The notes below the pieces were generated by a model. It was not told where the DNA came from. It did no database searches and was given only the letters and a program-made list of their open reading frames with translations. The position numbers and the translations under genes were made by a program. Shown piece by piece: positions 11,301 to 20,507 of a DNA stretch of 64,000 nucleotides. Within the stretch, counting starts at the first letter, position 1. Every line of letters begins with the position of its first letter. The DNA lies in contig CM037473.1 of NCBI GenBank assembly GCA_021014325.1, forward strand, positions 6,575,501 to 6,639,500. The letters run 5' to 3'. The DNA comes from Plazaster borealis (Eukaryota; Echinodermata; Asteroidea; Forcipulatida; Labidiasteridae).

Positions 11301-14300
11301 TGTATGATATAAAAGACACACAAAATCGGTTACTCACGTTACATTTCCTGACATGCATAAAAAATAAACGTGCTTTAATCAAAAAGTCTCCTCATACAAA
11401 CAATGTGTGGAAATTTCTTTTAACTTGATAAAAGACCTTGCCATGAGGCACAAATAATAAAAGTAAAACAAATCTCCTAGAATCTTTAATTTTTTAGGAA
11501 TCCATGAAAAACACGGTTACTCACGTTACGGTTACTCACGTTACACAGCATAAAAACACTGTAAGGGCAAGAACCAGCAAAGTAATCTCACCAAATTTTG
11601 ACAGGCTTGTGTTTACAATTGAATAGATAATTAGTTCTGCTAACAATAACAAGATCCCTACTTCTTAATTTATTCTTTATTTACTTTTCTCACAAAATGG
11701 AACTTTCGAGCATGCTATGCCAATGCAATTTTTTTTTATTGAACTCTACAACAAATCCAAAAGTTCTTCTATATGTATACTGTACATGGCAAACCTACAG
11801 CTTTACTGAAAAATTGAAGTGGCCTCTGTTATTTGCAACTGCAGGCGCATCCAGTTTCGCAACTACATGTAGCTTTTATTGAAAATAGAAGATCTTGTTT
11901 TGTGGGATTGGCCACTTGTAGTACAATTTCCAGCCGGTCGCATTTTCTCGCAGATCCTTTTGCTTCATATGTTCCATGTGTCTTTCCTTGTAGTCCACCT
12001 ATCTCCCAGTTTCTCTCAGTTTAGCTTTAAAGCACCTTTGTTTCTCAGCATTTGAGAGTGGCATTTCTCTGAAAACAATAAAAATATTTCGTTAAATATA
12101 AATTATTTAATTACGCAGTGGAATTTCGGTTCAGCTAATAACATTATGGAACAGTCATTACTGGCTGTCTTAAGGTTTTAATGCCTTGTAGTCTACATCG
12201 GAGTGTGAAATGCAAACTCCAAACAAATGTACCGTATGTTCATGTACATGTTCATGTATAAATGTACATACTATAGTGAAAAATCAAATGGTAGGTCCTA
12301 TAAATGACTTAAAAATTGCTCTATTTCTTATTGAGAAATGAACAAAACAATCTTACTAATAAAACCTACAGTATTTGTAAATAAAAACATTTAATACTCA
12401 CAACTTCTGCCAGGTCGAATAGATCACACAAGCCTCCAAAGTTTGACAACAGTTTGCATGCGCTTGTGATTTTTCATGTGTTGCTCTTTAAACGGGGTGC
12501 AATGCATCATGGGTAATAATATGTTGCCCTCATCATTGTTTAAAAGGGGTTATTTGCATACTCTTTTGTAAATAAGGCATATTTGTGCACTCATACATAA
12601 TACCAGAGCCAACAGTCTCCTCCTTAACTAGTTTATCATGGTTACTCACGTTACATTTGTGGTTACTCACGTTACATAGTTACTCACGTTACACTTTTCG
12701 TCACCTCACCCAATAGTACTGTTAGTGGATACATCAGTAAGAACCCTATTTTTACATTTGAGATTACCAATAGAATTATTATTACAAGTGGCAAGTTTTA
12801 AAACTAAGAAAAAACATTCACTAGGAAAAAAATACTATATTTTGGTTACTCACGTTACACCACCCACAAGTGCTTTTAATATTCATTTATAAATTCTTCA
12901 TGAAAATTGTGAAACAATTTTTTCTTTCAAATCTGAATATTAGTGCCAGGATGAACTATAGGAAATAAATAATAAACCAGATTATCACTTAAAAGTCAAT
13001 AAAATAGACAAAAAGCAAAAGTACAATCTTAACAGACCTTTTTAGTTCAGAACCATTTGTCCACTTCATAGGACATTTTCTTCAAGTGTTTCGAAGACAA
13101 TATGATAAAGTAAAGTTGTTTCATAAACTTTGAACTATATGCTACAATATTTTATGGATGATGGCTTATAATTATGGATTTGAAATTTCTGGGCCATGTC
13201 AAGTTTTCATGTAATTGCCCTGTTGTTTTCTCTTTTCTTTATTCCTATAAGCGCCACAGGGACTTAGCAGTGATATGCGCTATACAAATAAGGTTTATTA
13301 TTATGTTCCATGAACATGTTGAAACACTCTAGGGCCCCGTTTCATAGGGCTGCTTAAGCACAAAAAGTAGCTAAGCATAATACAAAAATATGCTTACCAG
13401 AATAGGGTTACCAGCCAAAATACCATGTCACATGCACAAGTTTTGACTGGTGCCCCGATAATTTCTGCTAAGCACAATATTTGTAAGCAAAATATAGTCT
13501 GCTTAAGCAGCTCTATGAAATTGGGTGCTGGGTGGTTTCAAGTACTTAAACAAAATTACAACCATTTTAAAAACTTCTAAGGACATGGATGTAAAGTGGT
13601 CTACATAAACGTTATAATTTAACCCTTTTTTTTTTCTAGGTAAGGGAAATGTTAATCCAACTGCAGAGTTCAATTATTATCAAGACCCTGAGGCAGCGTA
13701 CATCGTTCTTGAAAGCTTTCAATGTCAAGTGTATCTACTCACATGGGAACTGACTGTCGCCACAGAAGTCACGTTTGTACGTTTACATTTCAAGATCGTT
13801 GTTTCATTAGAGGGATTGTATATGTTTGGTAAATGGAAACCACTGTTTGTTTCAATCCTATACAGTTGTAGATATATACCATGCAACTAACCTGTGAAAA
13901 TTTCATTTCAAAAGGTGGTAGCGTTTTTGAGATATTGCAAAAAATCTGGAGCGGTTCTGTCCACGCAGGAAGAATAATCTGCAATTGGAACACACAATCT
14001 GAGAAACGTTTCAACAGAAACGCTTCTCAGATTCAATTTTTTAAGGATAAAAACTGATATCTTTTTCCATAACCACATTACTTCACAATAAAATGTTTCT
14101 CAAAAAGCTATTTACTATCAGAAGCTGCTGTACTTCTTACCAAGTAAGTTTTTATTGCCATTCATATTCAGAGTCATTACCAAACGTATACAGACCCTTT
14201 AAAGATGCTAGGTCCGATTTTTGGCTGATTTGACAAGAAAATTTATACTTAATATTTTAAATAGCTGGTTTTATCAATTAATTTAAAAGGCACTGTACAC

Positions 14301-16622
14301 GTTTGGTAATTACTCAAAATATATATTAGCATAAAAACTTACTTGGTAACGAGCAACGGAGAGCTGTTGATAGTATAAAACATTGTGAGTAACGACTCCC
14401 TCTGAAGTAACGTAGTTTTTGAGAAAGAGGTAATTTCTCACTAAAATAATAAAAACTTCATGCAAGAAGTTTTGATTCCTATCTGAAAGCACACAAATTT
14501 GTACAACAAGGGTGTTTTTTCTTTCATCATTTTCTTGCAACTTCGATGACCAATTGAGCCCAAATTTTCACAGGCTTGTTATTTTATGCATATGTTGGGA
14601 TAATAATAAATAATAATAATGATATTCTTTATATTTTATTATACCCAAAGAAAAATTTAAATTAACATCTACTAAAAACCTTGTTTAAAGGCACTGAACA
14701 TGTTTGGAAATTGTCAAAGACCAGTGTTCTCACTTGGTGTATCCCAACATATGCATAAAATAACAAGCCTGTGAAAATTTGGGCTCAATTGGTCATCGAA
14801 GTTGCAAGAAAATGATGAAAGAATAAACACCCTTGTTGTACAAATTTGTGTGCTTTCAGATTAGTAATAAAAACTTCTTGCAAGAAGTTTTTATTATTTT
14901 TAGTGAGAAATTACCTCTTTCTCAAAAACTACGTTACTTCAGAGGGAGTCGTTTCCTACAATGTTTTATACTATCAACAGCTCTCCGTTGCTTGTTACCA
15001 AGTCAGTTTTTATGCTAATATTTGTTTTAAGTCATTACCAAATGTGTACGATACCTTGAAGTTGTAAAAAACACAATTTTCAAAAACTGAGAGCAATTTA
15101 AACCGAAACTGTATCTCAGGCATGTGATGGGGGACTGGCAGTAATACACACCTTTGGTGAGAAAGTTTCTTCCTTTAATATGTGCCTTCAACTTTTCTAC
15201 TAACCCAATTCAAGAATGTTTTCATTTCCATCAAATCTTGCCTTTGGGTGACTGCACCAGCTAAATACAGGTACTGTAATTTTCAGAATAATTTTCTCTC
15301 TTTTTTATTGATTTGTATCCTCAGAAATGTTTTGAAGATTTATTGAGGATGGAAACGAAGAGAAGCAAATTCCTTAAAGATATCAGCAAGAAATGCTATG
15401 ACATCGTGGCCGATAAGGAGGTATGTAGCTGCTACTTCTGCTGATATAGCGTGTCGTGGCCGAGCGGTGAAACGCACTGGACTCAAGTTCTGGTGTTTCT
15501 GATCAGCAGAGTGTTGGTCCGAGTCCCAGTCTTGCCACTTTGTGCATAAGCAAGACACTTAACCATTATTGCTTCATCCTTCGGATGGGACGTAAAGCCG
15601 TAGGTCCCGTGTGTTGTGTAATGCACGTAAAAGAACCCAGTGCACTTATCATTTTGAGTAGGGGTTCACACTGGTGCTTTCTGGTATCGTTGGCTGCAGA
15701 TTGCGCTGCAGCACCTTTTAAACCGTTGTTGATTGCAATCTTTGGTTTTGAGCGATCTGGAGATAGAGCAGCACAATCTCAGGATTTTGGGGACAATGTT
15801 TAAATTTCCCAATCTTATGTCATTTCTATCAAGAAAATACAATAAGGAGTGTGGGGAAATTTTCGAAAAAGCAGGGCTTGTTAAAGAGGAGCTCCAAAGG
15901 TCAAATAGATGAGTTTTTGATGAACTCATTTTTCAATAGATGGAGTCCTCATAAAAGTGTGGACAAAATAACAAGTCTCTACTCCCTGACGTTAAAATGG
16001 TGTAAATTGTCATTTTATTTGGTACTCTTTCAGAGCGAAATTTGACACATGACGTCATCGGACATAACAAACTAATGGGTCTGTACATTCCATAGAGGAA
16101 TTTTTGCGGAAGTCAAAAGGTCAAATTCAATGCTGTTTTGAATTTATATCTTCAAAATTCAGATATGAACTAAAAATTCTCCGCACAAAAATGTAAAGAC
16201 CATTTGAAATGTGACGTCATCAAACGTTTTTGAATGTTGACAAAATTACACTTGAAGGGTATCAAACACAGGGGCATTTTACATCGTTTTAACGTGAGGC
16301 TAGAGACTTCAATCTCCCGCAATAACAAATCTGGCAATAATTGGCCCACTTTGTTTGGTATTATCAGCTCAGACCTCAGTTTGGGTGTGCAGAAGGTGAC
16401 GGCTGGAACTGCTGTGACGCGCTTGCCTCGGCTGTTGCCATAGATCCATCCATTATCACCGAATCCCAATCTTGCCCTTGCACCGTCTCCTTGGCTGGGG
16501 TCACAAGAGGTCAGCTCATCGTCGACTGGAACGGATTTTGGGGCGACAAGAGGAAACGGACTGTCATCATGAACGTCAATATGGAGAGGTACAAAGAGAT
16601 TCTGAATAACTCTGTTCTCTGA
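5172..16622 (+). CDS. Nucleoside hydrolase (IUNH family), complete, 5 exons, 317 aa
   Basis: Exons 5172-5357, 9957-10248, 13640-13776, 15325-15420 and 16380-16622 join to 954 nt in one frame. The family splits the N-glycosidic bond of ribonucleosides to give base and ribose, and binds a Ca2+ ion. Seen: the N-terminal DxDxGxDD loop (D10, D12, D16, D17), the IGPMTNLALA segment with the metal-ligand Thr at 132, MGGN at 154-157, N163, the AEFN pair E169/N171, and CDALA near the C-terminus with D250 as the last metal ligand. The residue before D250 is Cys249 where protozoan IU-hydrolases have the catalytic His; this is the feature of the group III enzymes known from nematodes and other animals. 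No signal peptide is seen, so it is probably cytosolic. Length fits the family (about 310-340). The start is chosen by homology: the frame stays open upstream to 4908, but the sequence there is low complexity. Substrate choice cannot be read from the sequence. Confidence 0.95.
5438..7062 (-). repeat. tRNA-headed SINE, type B, split by a hAT element
   Basis: 5438-5549 (CAAGGTGAGGGCTTCAC...) and 6872-7062 (CTACTCCTGGGGCTGAAAC...) are the two parts of one SINE whose undisturbed relative is at 21618-21951. Its head at the right end has decayed. Confidence 0.8.
5550..6863. mobile_element. Non-autonomous hAT-type DNA transposon, 1314 bp
   Basis: Ends CAGTGTTGTAGC and GCTACAACGCTG; 8-bp target duplication GTTGCCAC at 5542-5549 and 6864-6871. 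Subterminal GGTGGGC repeats at both ends. No transposase ORF. CAGTG ends with an 8-bp duplication are typical of hAT elements. The interior at about 6340-6480 is rich in TGTACATG palindromes. Confidence 0.88.
7063..8878. other. Intronic stretch with no recognised gene
   Basis: Lies in intron 1 of the nucleoside hydrolase. 8330-8830 has a higher GC content than its surroundings and reads like a decayed retroelement end (GTGACGAGCCCGACC, CGGACGGCCGGACGG), but I found no primer site, TSD or ORF to support that. Confidence 0.35.
8879..9236 (+). repeat. SINE type A, truncated head
   Basis: Begins inside the head (ACTCCAGCTCTGGTGTTTC), keeps the B-box GGTTCGAGTCCC, the body and a short ATT tail. 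Confidence 0.85.
9679..9797. repeat. Hairpin MITE (TTTCATGGCCCTGCTTAA ends)
   Basis: About 115 bp palindrome; related copies at 30576-30685 (full) and about 60790-60885 (worn). Core carries GCGCTTACGG and its complement. Confidence 0.7.
9957..10248 (+). CDS. Nucleoside hydrolase exon 2 (aa 63-159 plus one base)
   Basis: Acceptor AACTAG, donor TATG|GTGAGT, leaves phase 1. Encodes the central sheet with the GPMTNLALA metal/ribose loop and ends in MGGNMY. The preceding intron is 4.6 kb and filled with SINE, hAT and hairpin elements. Confidence 0.95.
10338..10701. mobile_element. TTAA MITE, family III
   Basis: Element 10342-10697 between TTAA copies; ends AGGCCCTGTACAC and GTGTACAGTACCT. Interior (AACACAAATGTTCACAGATT) matches 58971-59302 and differs from families I and II. 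Confidence 0.8.
11150..12858 (+). repeat. Eight same-strand copies of GGTTACTCACGTTAC
   Basis: Copies start at 11150, 11328, 11515, 11530, 12640, 12661, 12678 (first base A) and 12844, all on the + strand. Each unit is GTTAC-TCAC-GTTAC. They lie in intron 2 of the nucleoside hydrolase within AT-rich sequence that has no coding signal. Confidence 0.85.
13332..13528. repeat. MITE with CCAATTTCATAGAGCTGCTTAA-type ends
   Basis: About 195 bp inverted-end element built of GCTTAAGCA and GCTAAGCA motifs. Relatives at 24965-25157, 25158-25430 and 32801-33093. Confidence 0.7.
13640..13776 (+). CDS. Nucleoside hydrolase exon 3 (aa 160-205)
   Basis: A polypyrimidine tract ending TTTCTAG precedes it. 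The first two bases complete Gly160. Encodes the GKGNVNPTAEFN segment with the ribose-contacting N163, E169 and N171. Donor is TTT|GTACGT, phase 0; a MITE starts about 35 bp beyond the donor. Confidence 0.95.
13807..14202. mobile_element. TTAA MITE, family II
   Basis: Element about 13811-14198, with TTAG and TTAA flanks. Carries the CGCAGGAAGAATAATCTGCA and CTGAGAAACGTT palindromes typical of the family; other copies near 22896, 29752, 30250, 34910, 43469 and 50878. Confidence 0.75.
14286..14602. mobile_element. TTAA MITE, family I, 3'-truncated
   Basis: Starts AGGCACTGTACACG and breaks off after ATGTTGGGATA next to an (AAT)n run. Confidence 0.75.
14685..15057. mobile_element. TTAA MITE, family I
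   Basis: Opposite orientation to the copy just upstream. The left TTAA is intact, the right end reads CCTTGAAG, so the right duplication has mutated. Confidence 0.75.
15325..15420 (+). CDS. Nucleoside hydrolase exon 4 (aa 206-237)
   Basis: Short 32-codon exon between ATCCTCAG and GAG|GTATGT, phase 0 at both ends. Rich in Lys and Asp and matching the family's variable helical insert. A SINE begins about 30 bp after the donor. Confidence 0.9.
15452..15735 (+). repeat. SINE type A, 3'-truncated
   Basis: Full head from GTGTCGTGGCCGAGCGGT, B-box worn (GGTCCGAGTCCC), body to GCAGCACCTTTTAAACC, no ATT tail. Sits 30 bp after exon 4 of the nucleoside hydrolase. Confidence 0.8.
16380..16622 (+). CDS. 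Nucleoside hydrolase exon 5 (aa 238-317, stop TGA)
   Basis: The acceptor is CCTCAG before TTTGGG. Two other AGs lie close (after TTATCAG and TGTGCAG), but only this one keeps the frame with exon 4. Contains the NCCDALASAVAIDP segment (Cys249, Asp250) and the TRGQLIVDW strand typical of the C-terminus. Confidence 0.92.
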   Translation, partial: FGCAEGDGWNCCDALASAVAIDPSIITESQSCPCTVSLAGVTRGQLIVDWNGFWGDKRKRTVIMNVNMERYKEILNNSVL

Positions 16623-16857
16623 GGTCATAAGGTCATTAAGAGTAAAGGTCAACTGCCAAATCGGTCTTGTTTAGAAAAGAATACTTTTTTTTATTGGGTG
16701 AAAGGTTCTGTATTTTGTAAATGAATGCACATATATGCAATGCAATATATATAGGTCTAGAGAAACTGCACTCGTATTGGTCTCTGAAATTTCATTTCAA
16801 CTTTTTAAGCCCTTGCAAATAATATTATTTAAAATTTTGACTTGAGCTGTGAAACAA

Positions 16858-16990
16858 ATCCACAGGCATATTACTCGGGTGGGATTCGGACCGCCTTTAG
16901 GTACCTAGCAATCTCTGGTGGTAAGACATCTGCTCACGAATGGTAATCGTTGTGGGTTCGAATCCCGCCCGAGTAATATGCCTGTGGATT
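16858..16990. repeat. Palindromic element with a tRNA-like B-box
   Basis: Arms ATCCACAGGCATATTACTCG and its complement enclose a segment ending GTGGGTTCGAATCCCGC. It does not fold as a full tRNA; probably a tRNA-derived repeat whose acceptor part was copied in reverse. Confidence 0.65.
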
Positions 16991-17789
16991 TTGTTCACAG
17001 GTTTCGCGAAAGTAAACAGTCCTTTAGACACATCAGTGTACGAGTAAAACTAAATATTATTCTTTATCCTCCTTTCAAATTTAACATCTACTTAGTCATT
17101 TAAAACATTTATTAAATGTTTCAGGGATTAGAGATTTATAAATAATATTCAAAGACAAACAAAGTAATTGCTTAGGTCAGAATGCTTACTACTTAAAAAG
17201 ATTACGCCAGAACCAATCTTCAAGGGAAAAGCTTCTGTCTGAAATACTCTCAGAGTTGAGACAACAAATTATGAAGACACCCCAAAAATCGCTGTTGCTC
17301 ATTTTGATTTTGGCAGTTGAAAGAAACATGAACATGAACATGTCAAAAATTCTTGACAAAACATGAACTGTTTTGCTTTTTTTTCTGCTAAAGTCAAAAG
17401 CAAGATCACATAATTTGTTATTGAAAACTTCTGGAAGGAAATGAACTTGCTTACATACTAAATAACAAACGAGTTACTATCACTTTAATGATTGTGCGTA
17501 AAGGTATAGCAACCAGGAACTGGTTATTTATTCGTGCATATGTGAATATGAAAATTCGTGCAATGGCGAATAAGCAACCAATGTTATTTATTCAGCAGTT
17601 TGTATTCTAACTTTTAAATGGGACCACATTCCACCTTCCTTTTGTCTGCCTGGAATAGAATAAACAGGAAAACTATTTATTAAACCTTATTAAAACTATT
17701 TTTGTAACACATACAATTTCTTTATATTTTTTAGTGTATTTTGTAAAGGAATGTACATAAAATAAACATAAACCTAGAGAAATTGCACA

Positions 17790-17904
17790 GGGGCTGATTT
17801 CACAACTGAAGTTAGGACCAGTTACTGGTCTTAAGACTAGTGCTATCTCTTAGCATTGCCTAGGACTAGTCCTAAGTTAGGAAGAGTTTTGTGAAATCGA
17901 CCCC
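17790..17904. repeat. Second copy of the GGGG(C/T)CGATTTCACA MITE
   Basis: The right half matches the reverse complement of the left half of 4-124 (TAGGACTAGTCCTAAGTT and GTGAAATCGACCCC). Confidence 0.7.
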
Positions 17905-18638
17905 TGGTGCTGTAACTACTCCGAAATTTTATTTCCGTTTTTTTTTAAACCATGCCAAATTAAAACAAATTATTTGTTTTCTTTTATACATAGTAATATT
18001 CAAAAGAGCATTAATAATAATACAACTGTGTTAATTTTGATTAAAAAAAAAGAAACCAAATGATAGAAACATAAATAATGTTTGTTTGTCAAAATCAATT
18101 TAAATAGTCAAAAGTATGAATATTATTTTTCTATGATGTAACATCTACTAAATTGTTGCGGTACCCGCTGGTAATTACAAGATTCGAACTCCCTCTTGTC
18201 ACTGGGCCACTCTCTCAGTGTTCTTGCGCTCAAGGTGGACTCTAGAATGGCGGGTTCATGGTTTCAAATCCCACCAAGTATGAAATATTTTTATTAATAT
18301 TATTGTATTATTCACTATCCCACTATCCATTTATCATCTATTAATTAAAAATAACAATGTTCGTTTTTATATCATTGAATGATAAAATACAAGATTAAAT
18401 TAGATACCTAAGTATATATTTTTGAAAAACTTTCAAGAAAATAAAGTGAAGGGAATGGTTAGTGAAGGCGAATTTGTTGTCCATTTTTATATTGCGTCCA
18501 GAATCTTCAGTAATATTTTTCTTCAAGTGAATACAACGCTTACCGTATTGTGCATCTTAAAAATTGTGATCAATTCACATTCAAACCAATAATTTCATTA
18601 TTGGATTATCAAAGTGAGCCATCTTATGGCAGTTGACA

Positions 18639-18812
18639 ATAGACCTTATGCATTGACGTCATCCAGCCGCCATCTTAGAGGTAAACTGATGATGAAACAA
18701 TGGAAACGCGCAGATTTGTACGCGCAGCGCACAGGATTGGCCAATGAACAACCTCCTTTTGACCTCTAGGCGAGGGCGCCCTACTCATATGACGTCATGT
18801 GCATAAGGTTTA
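18639..18812. repeat. MITE with A(G/A)ACCTTATGCA ends
   Basis: Inverted ends followed by TGACGTCAT at both sides. Worn relatives near 32041-32180, 57535-57606 and 60214-60336 share GAGGGCGCCCT and GTTTCCATTGTTTGA. Confidence 0.65.
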
Positions 18813-18824
18813 TAATCTTTTTCA

Positions 18825-19026
18825 TATAGACGATGTGACCTCTGACGTCATTCGAAAACCATAACATGATGCGCGCGCATGTCGCCGGGCAAAACCTCTG
18901 TGTACTGACAGCCAGCTATAAAGGACACGCAATGTTACCATGAGTACGCGTCTTCTTGCCCGGCGGAAACGAGTGTTTTGTCAACAGAGGGCGGTTTGAA
19001 TGTAAACACAGTTCACATCGTCTATA
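18825..19026. repeat. MITE with TATAGACGATGTGA ends
   Basis: About 200 bp, ends exact inverted copies (TATAGACGATGTGA and TCACATCGTCTATA); inner GCCGGGCAA and TTGCCCGGC also pair. Confidence 0.75.
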
Positions 19027-20262
19027 CGCCAGAATACAAATTATAGCAGAAAAGGTTAAAGGTCAACCGCGTCAGCCATGATTACAATGTAGGCGATACG
19101 TGTTAAATTTGTGGAAGTGTCGGCCAGTATTTTTGCCCTTGGTCGATTTTAGTTGTATAATCTATTCATCACCAAACGGAATATTCAAGCCATCGTCTTC
19201 CGTGACGTCAACTGCGAAAGGGAAGACAGAAATGTTGATGTAAACAAGTAAACAAATAGAAGTGAAACGATTGTCTACACATGTACGGCGCTTGTATTTG
19301 TTTCGTGAAATTATAGGAATGCATATATAAGTCGCTTCGTGAAAACGCTCAACTTCAATAATCAACAGATATCCCATGTCGTGAAAATGCTGAAGTCATC
19401 CTGCGCGTGTATTATGACACCAAGCCAGCGCTATGCGTTTAGTGGAAATACAAAATGGCAAATCTTGTGATACATCAGTCATGCTCTTAATTAGTGTATT
19501 CAGAATCACATTGATTTCCATAGTTCTATGGAAAATAATGACTAGTACATGTTAATATGGAGTAAAGCAAAAGTAACAATAAGTAGCAATAAGCAGGATA
19601 GTTATGAAAGTTTTACGTGTTAGGTCCTGAAACTTGCTACAAATAATGTTAATTGTAATGAATATCTCGATAATTTGTACAGAAACCGATTCATGAAAAC
19701 AGTGACGAGATGTATTGTACTATTGTAGGGCAGATAGGGGAAGTATTTGGGGATATTGTGCCTTTTGATGATACAGGCATGAAATGGAATTTGCCACACA
19801 TTCAGAGTAGGGCCTAGATGTCATGATAAAAATGTTTGGCTATTTAGGGCCCTGAAAATAATATTGACCAATTTGCTCTTCTCGAAGCCAAAACGTCTTC
19901 CGAAAACTAGTAGAAGAGAAGTGGTGTTGAGGCTTTGGATTGATTGCTTGATCGATTCCTCGGTCGCAAAATTCCGTGTTTGGGGAAAAATCACACCTGA
20001 AGTTTAACTATTTTTCAAACTGCTGTCTCGGAGACTGCTTACCATTTAGACAAAGACATTTTAACTCCAGAGTAAAGCTGATTTCTTCCTTACAGAACTG
20101 TCAATGTGTTTTCAATCGTGCAACAGTGGAGACGTTGCCTTCGGAATGGCCGCTTTGGGCTATAAAAAGCGTTTGTTGTGTAATATGGTTGGAAAGATCG
20201 ATGTTTAAAAGTAGAAAATAATGATCCACACAAAATACAACTCAAAATTGTGTGGTTTACCT
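19027..20262. other. Spacer 3' of the peroxidase gene
   Basis: No gene seen. 19730-19860 resembles parts of 37715-38265 and 56895-57125 (GGCACACA(A/C)TCAGAG and GCATGAAATGGAATTTG-like phrases), a dispersed repeat of unknown type. Confidence 0.45.
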
Positions 20263-20268
20263 TTTATT
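20263..20268 (-). terminator. Candidate poly(A) signal of the peroxidase
   Basis: An AATAAA lies 7 nt after the TAG stop on the minus strand, which would give an unusually short 3' UTR. No other evidence supports its use. Confidence 0.4.
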
Positions 20269-20275
20269 TCGTGAA

Positions 20276-20507
20276 CTAACACGGTCCGCCATTTTGTGGA
20301 GTCAAACATTTCGTTTCAACAAAATGGCGGTTATTTTGAAGTTGATTATTGAATAGCTTACCATAGCCCTCTTTCCAAGGTTTGAGATTGAGCACAGGTA
20401 TGTTGTCATCGCCCTGACATGAGACTCTACCATTGAAGAACCCAGGCATGTCGCCTTTCTCATCAGGGAAGTCATTTTCTCTACTGTATGCATAAAACGA
20501 CGTGTTG
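20276..20507 (-). CDS. Haem peroxidase exon 14 (aa 694-770, stop TAG)
   Basis: Acceptor TCTGTTACAG. Encodes the C-terminal domain with NGRVSC and the LNLKPWKEG segment equal to the LxxWxE end of MPO, then a 24-residue Asn-rich tail ending GGPC. The frame is open upstream through the acceptor, so intron retention here would not meet an early stop. Confidence 0.92.

Noticed and set aside
16170..16652. 160-aa open frame on the minus strand
   Set aside because: Antisense to exon 5 of the nucleoside hydrolase; shadow of coding bias.
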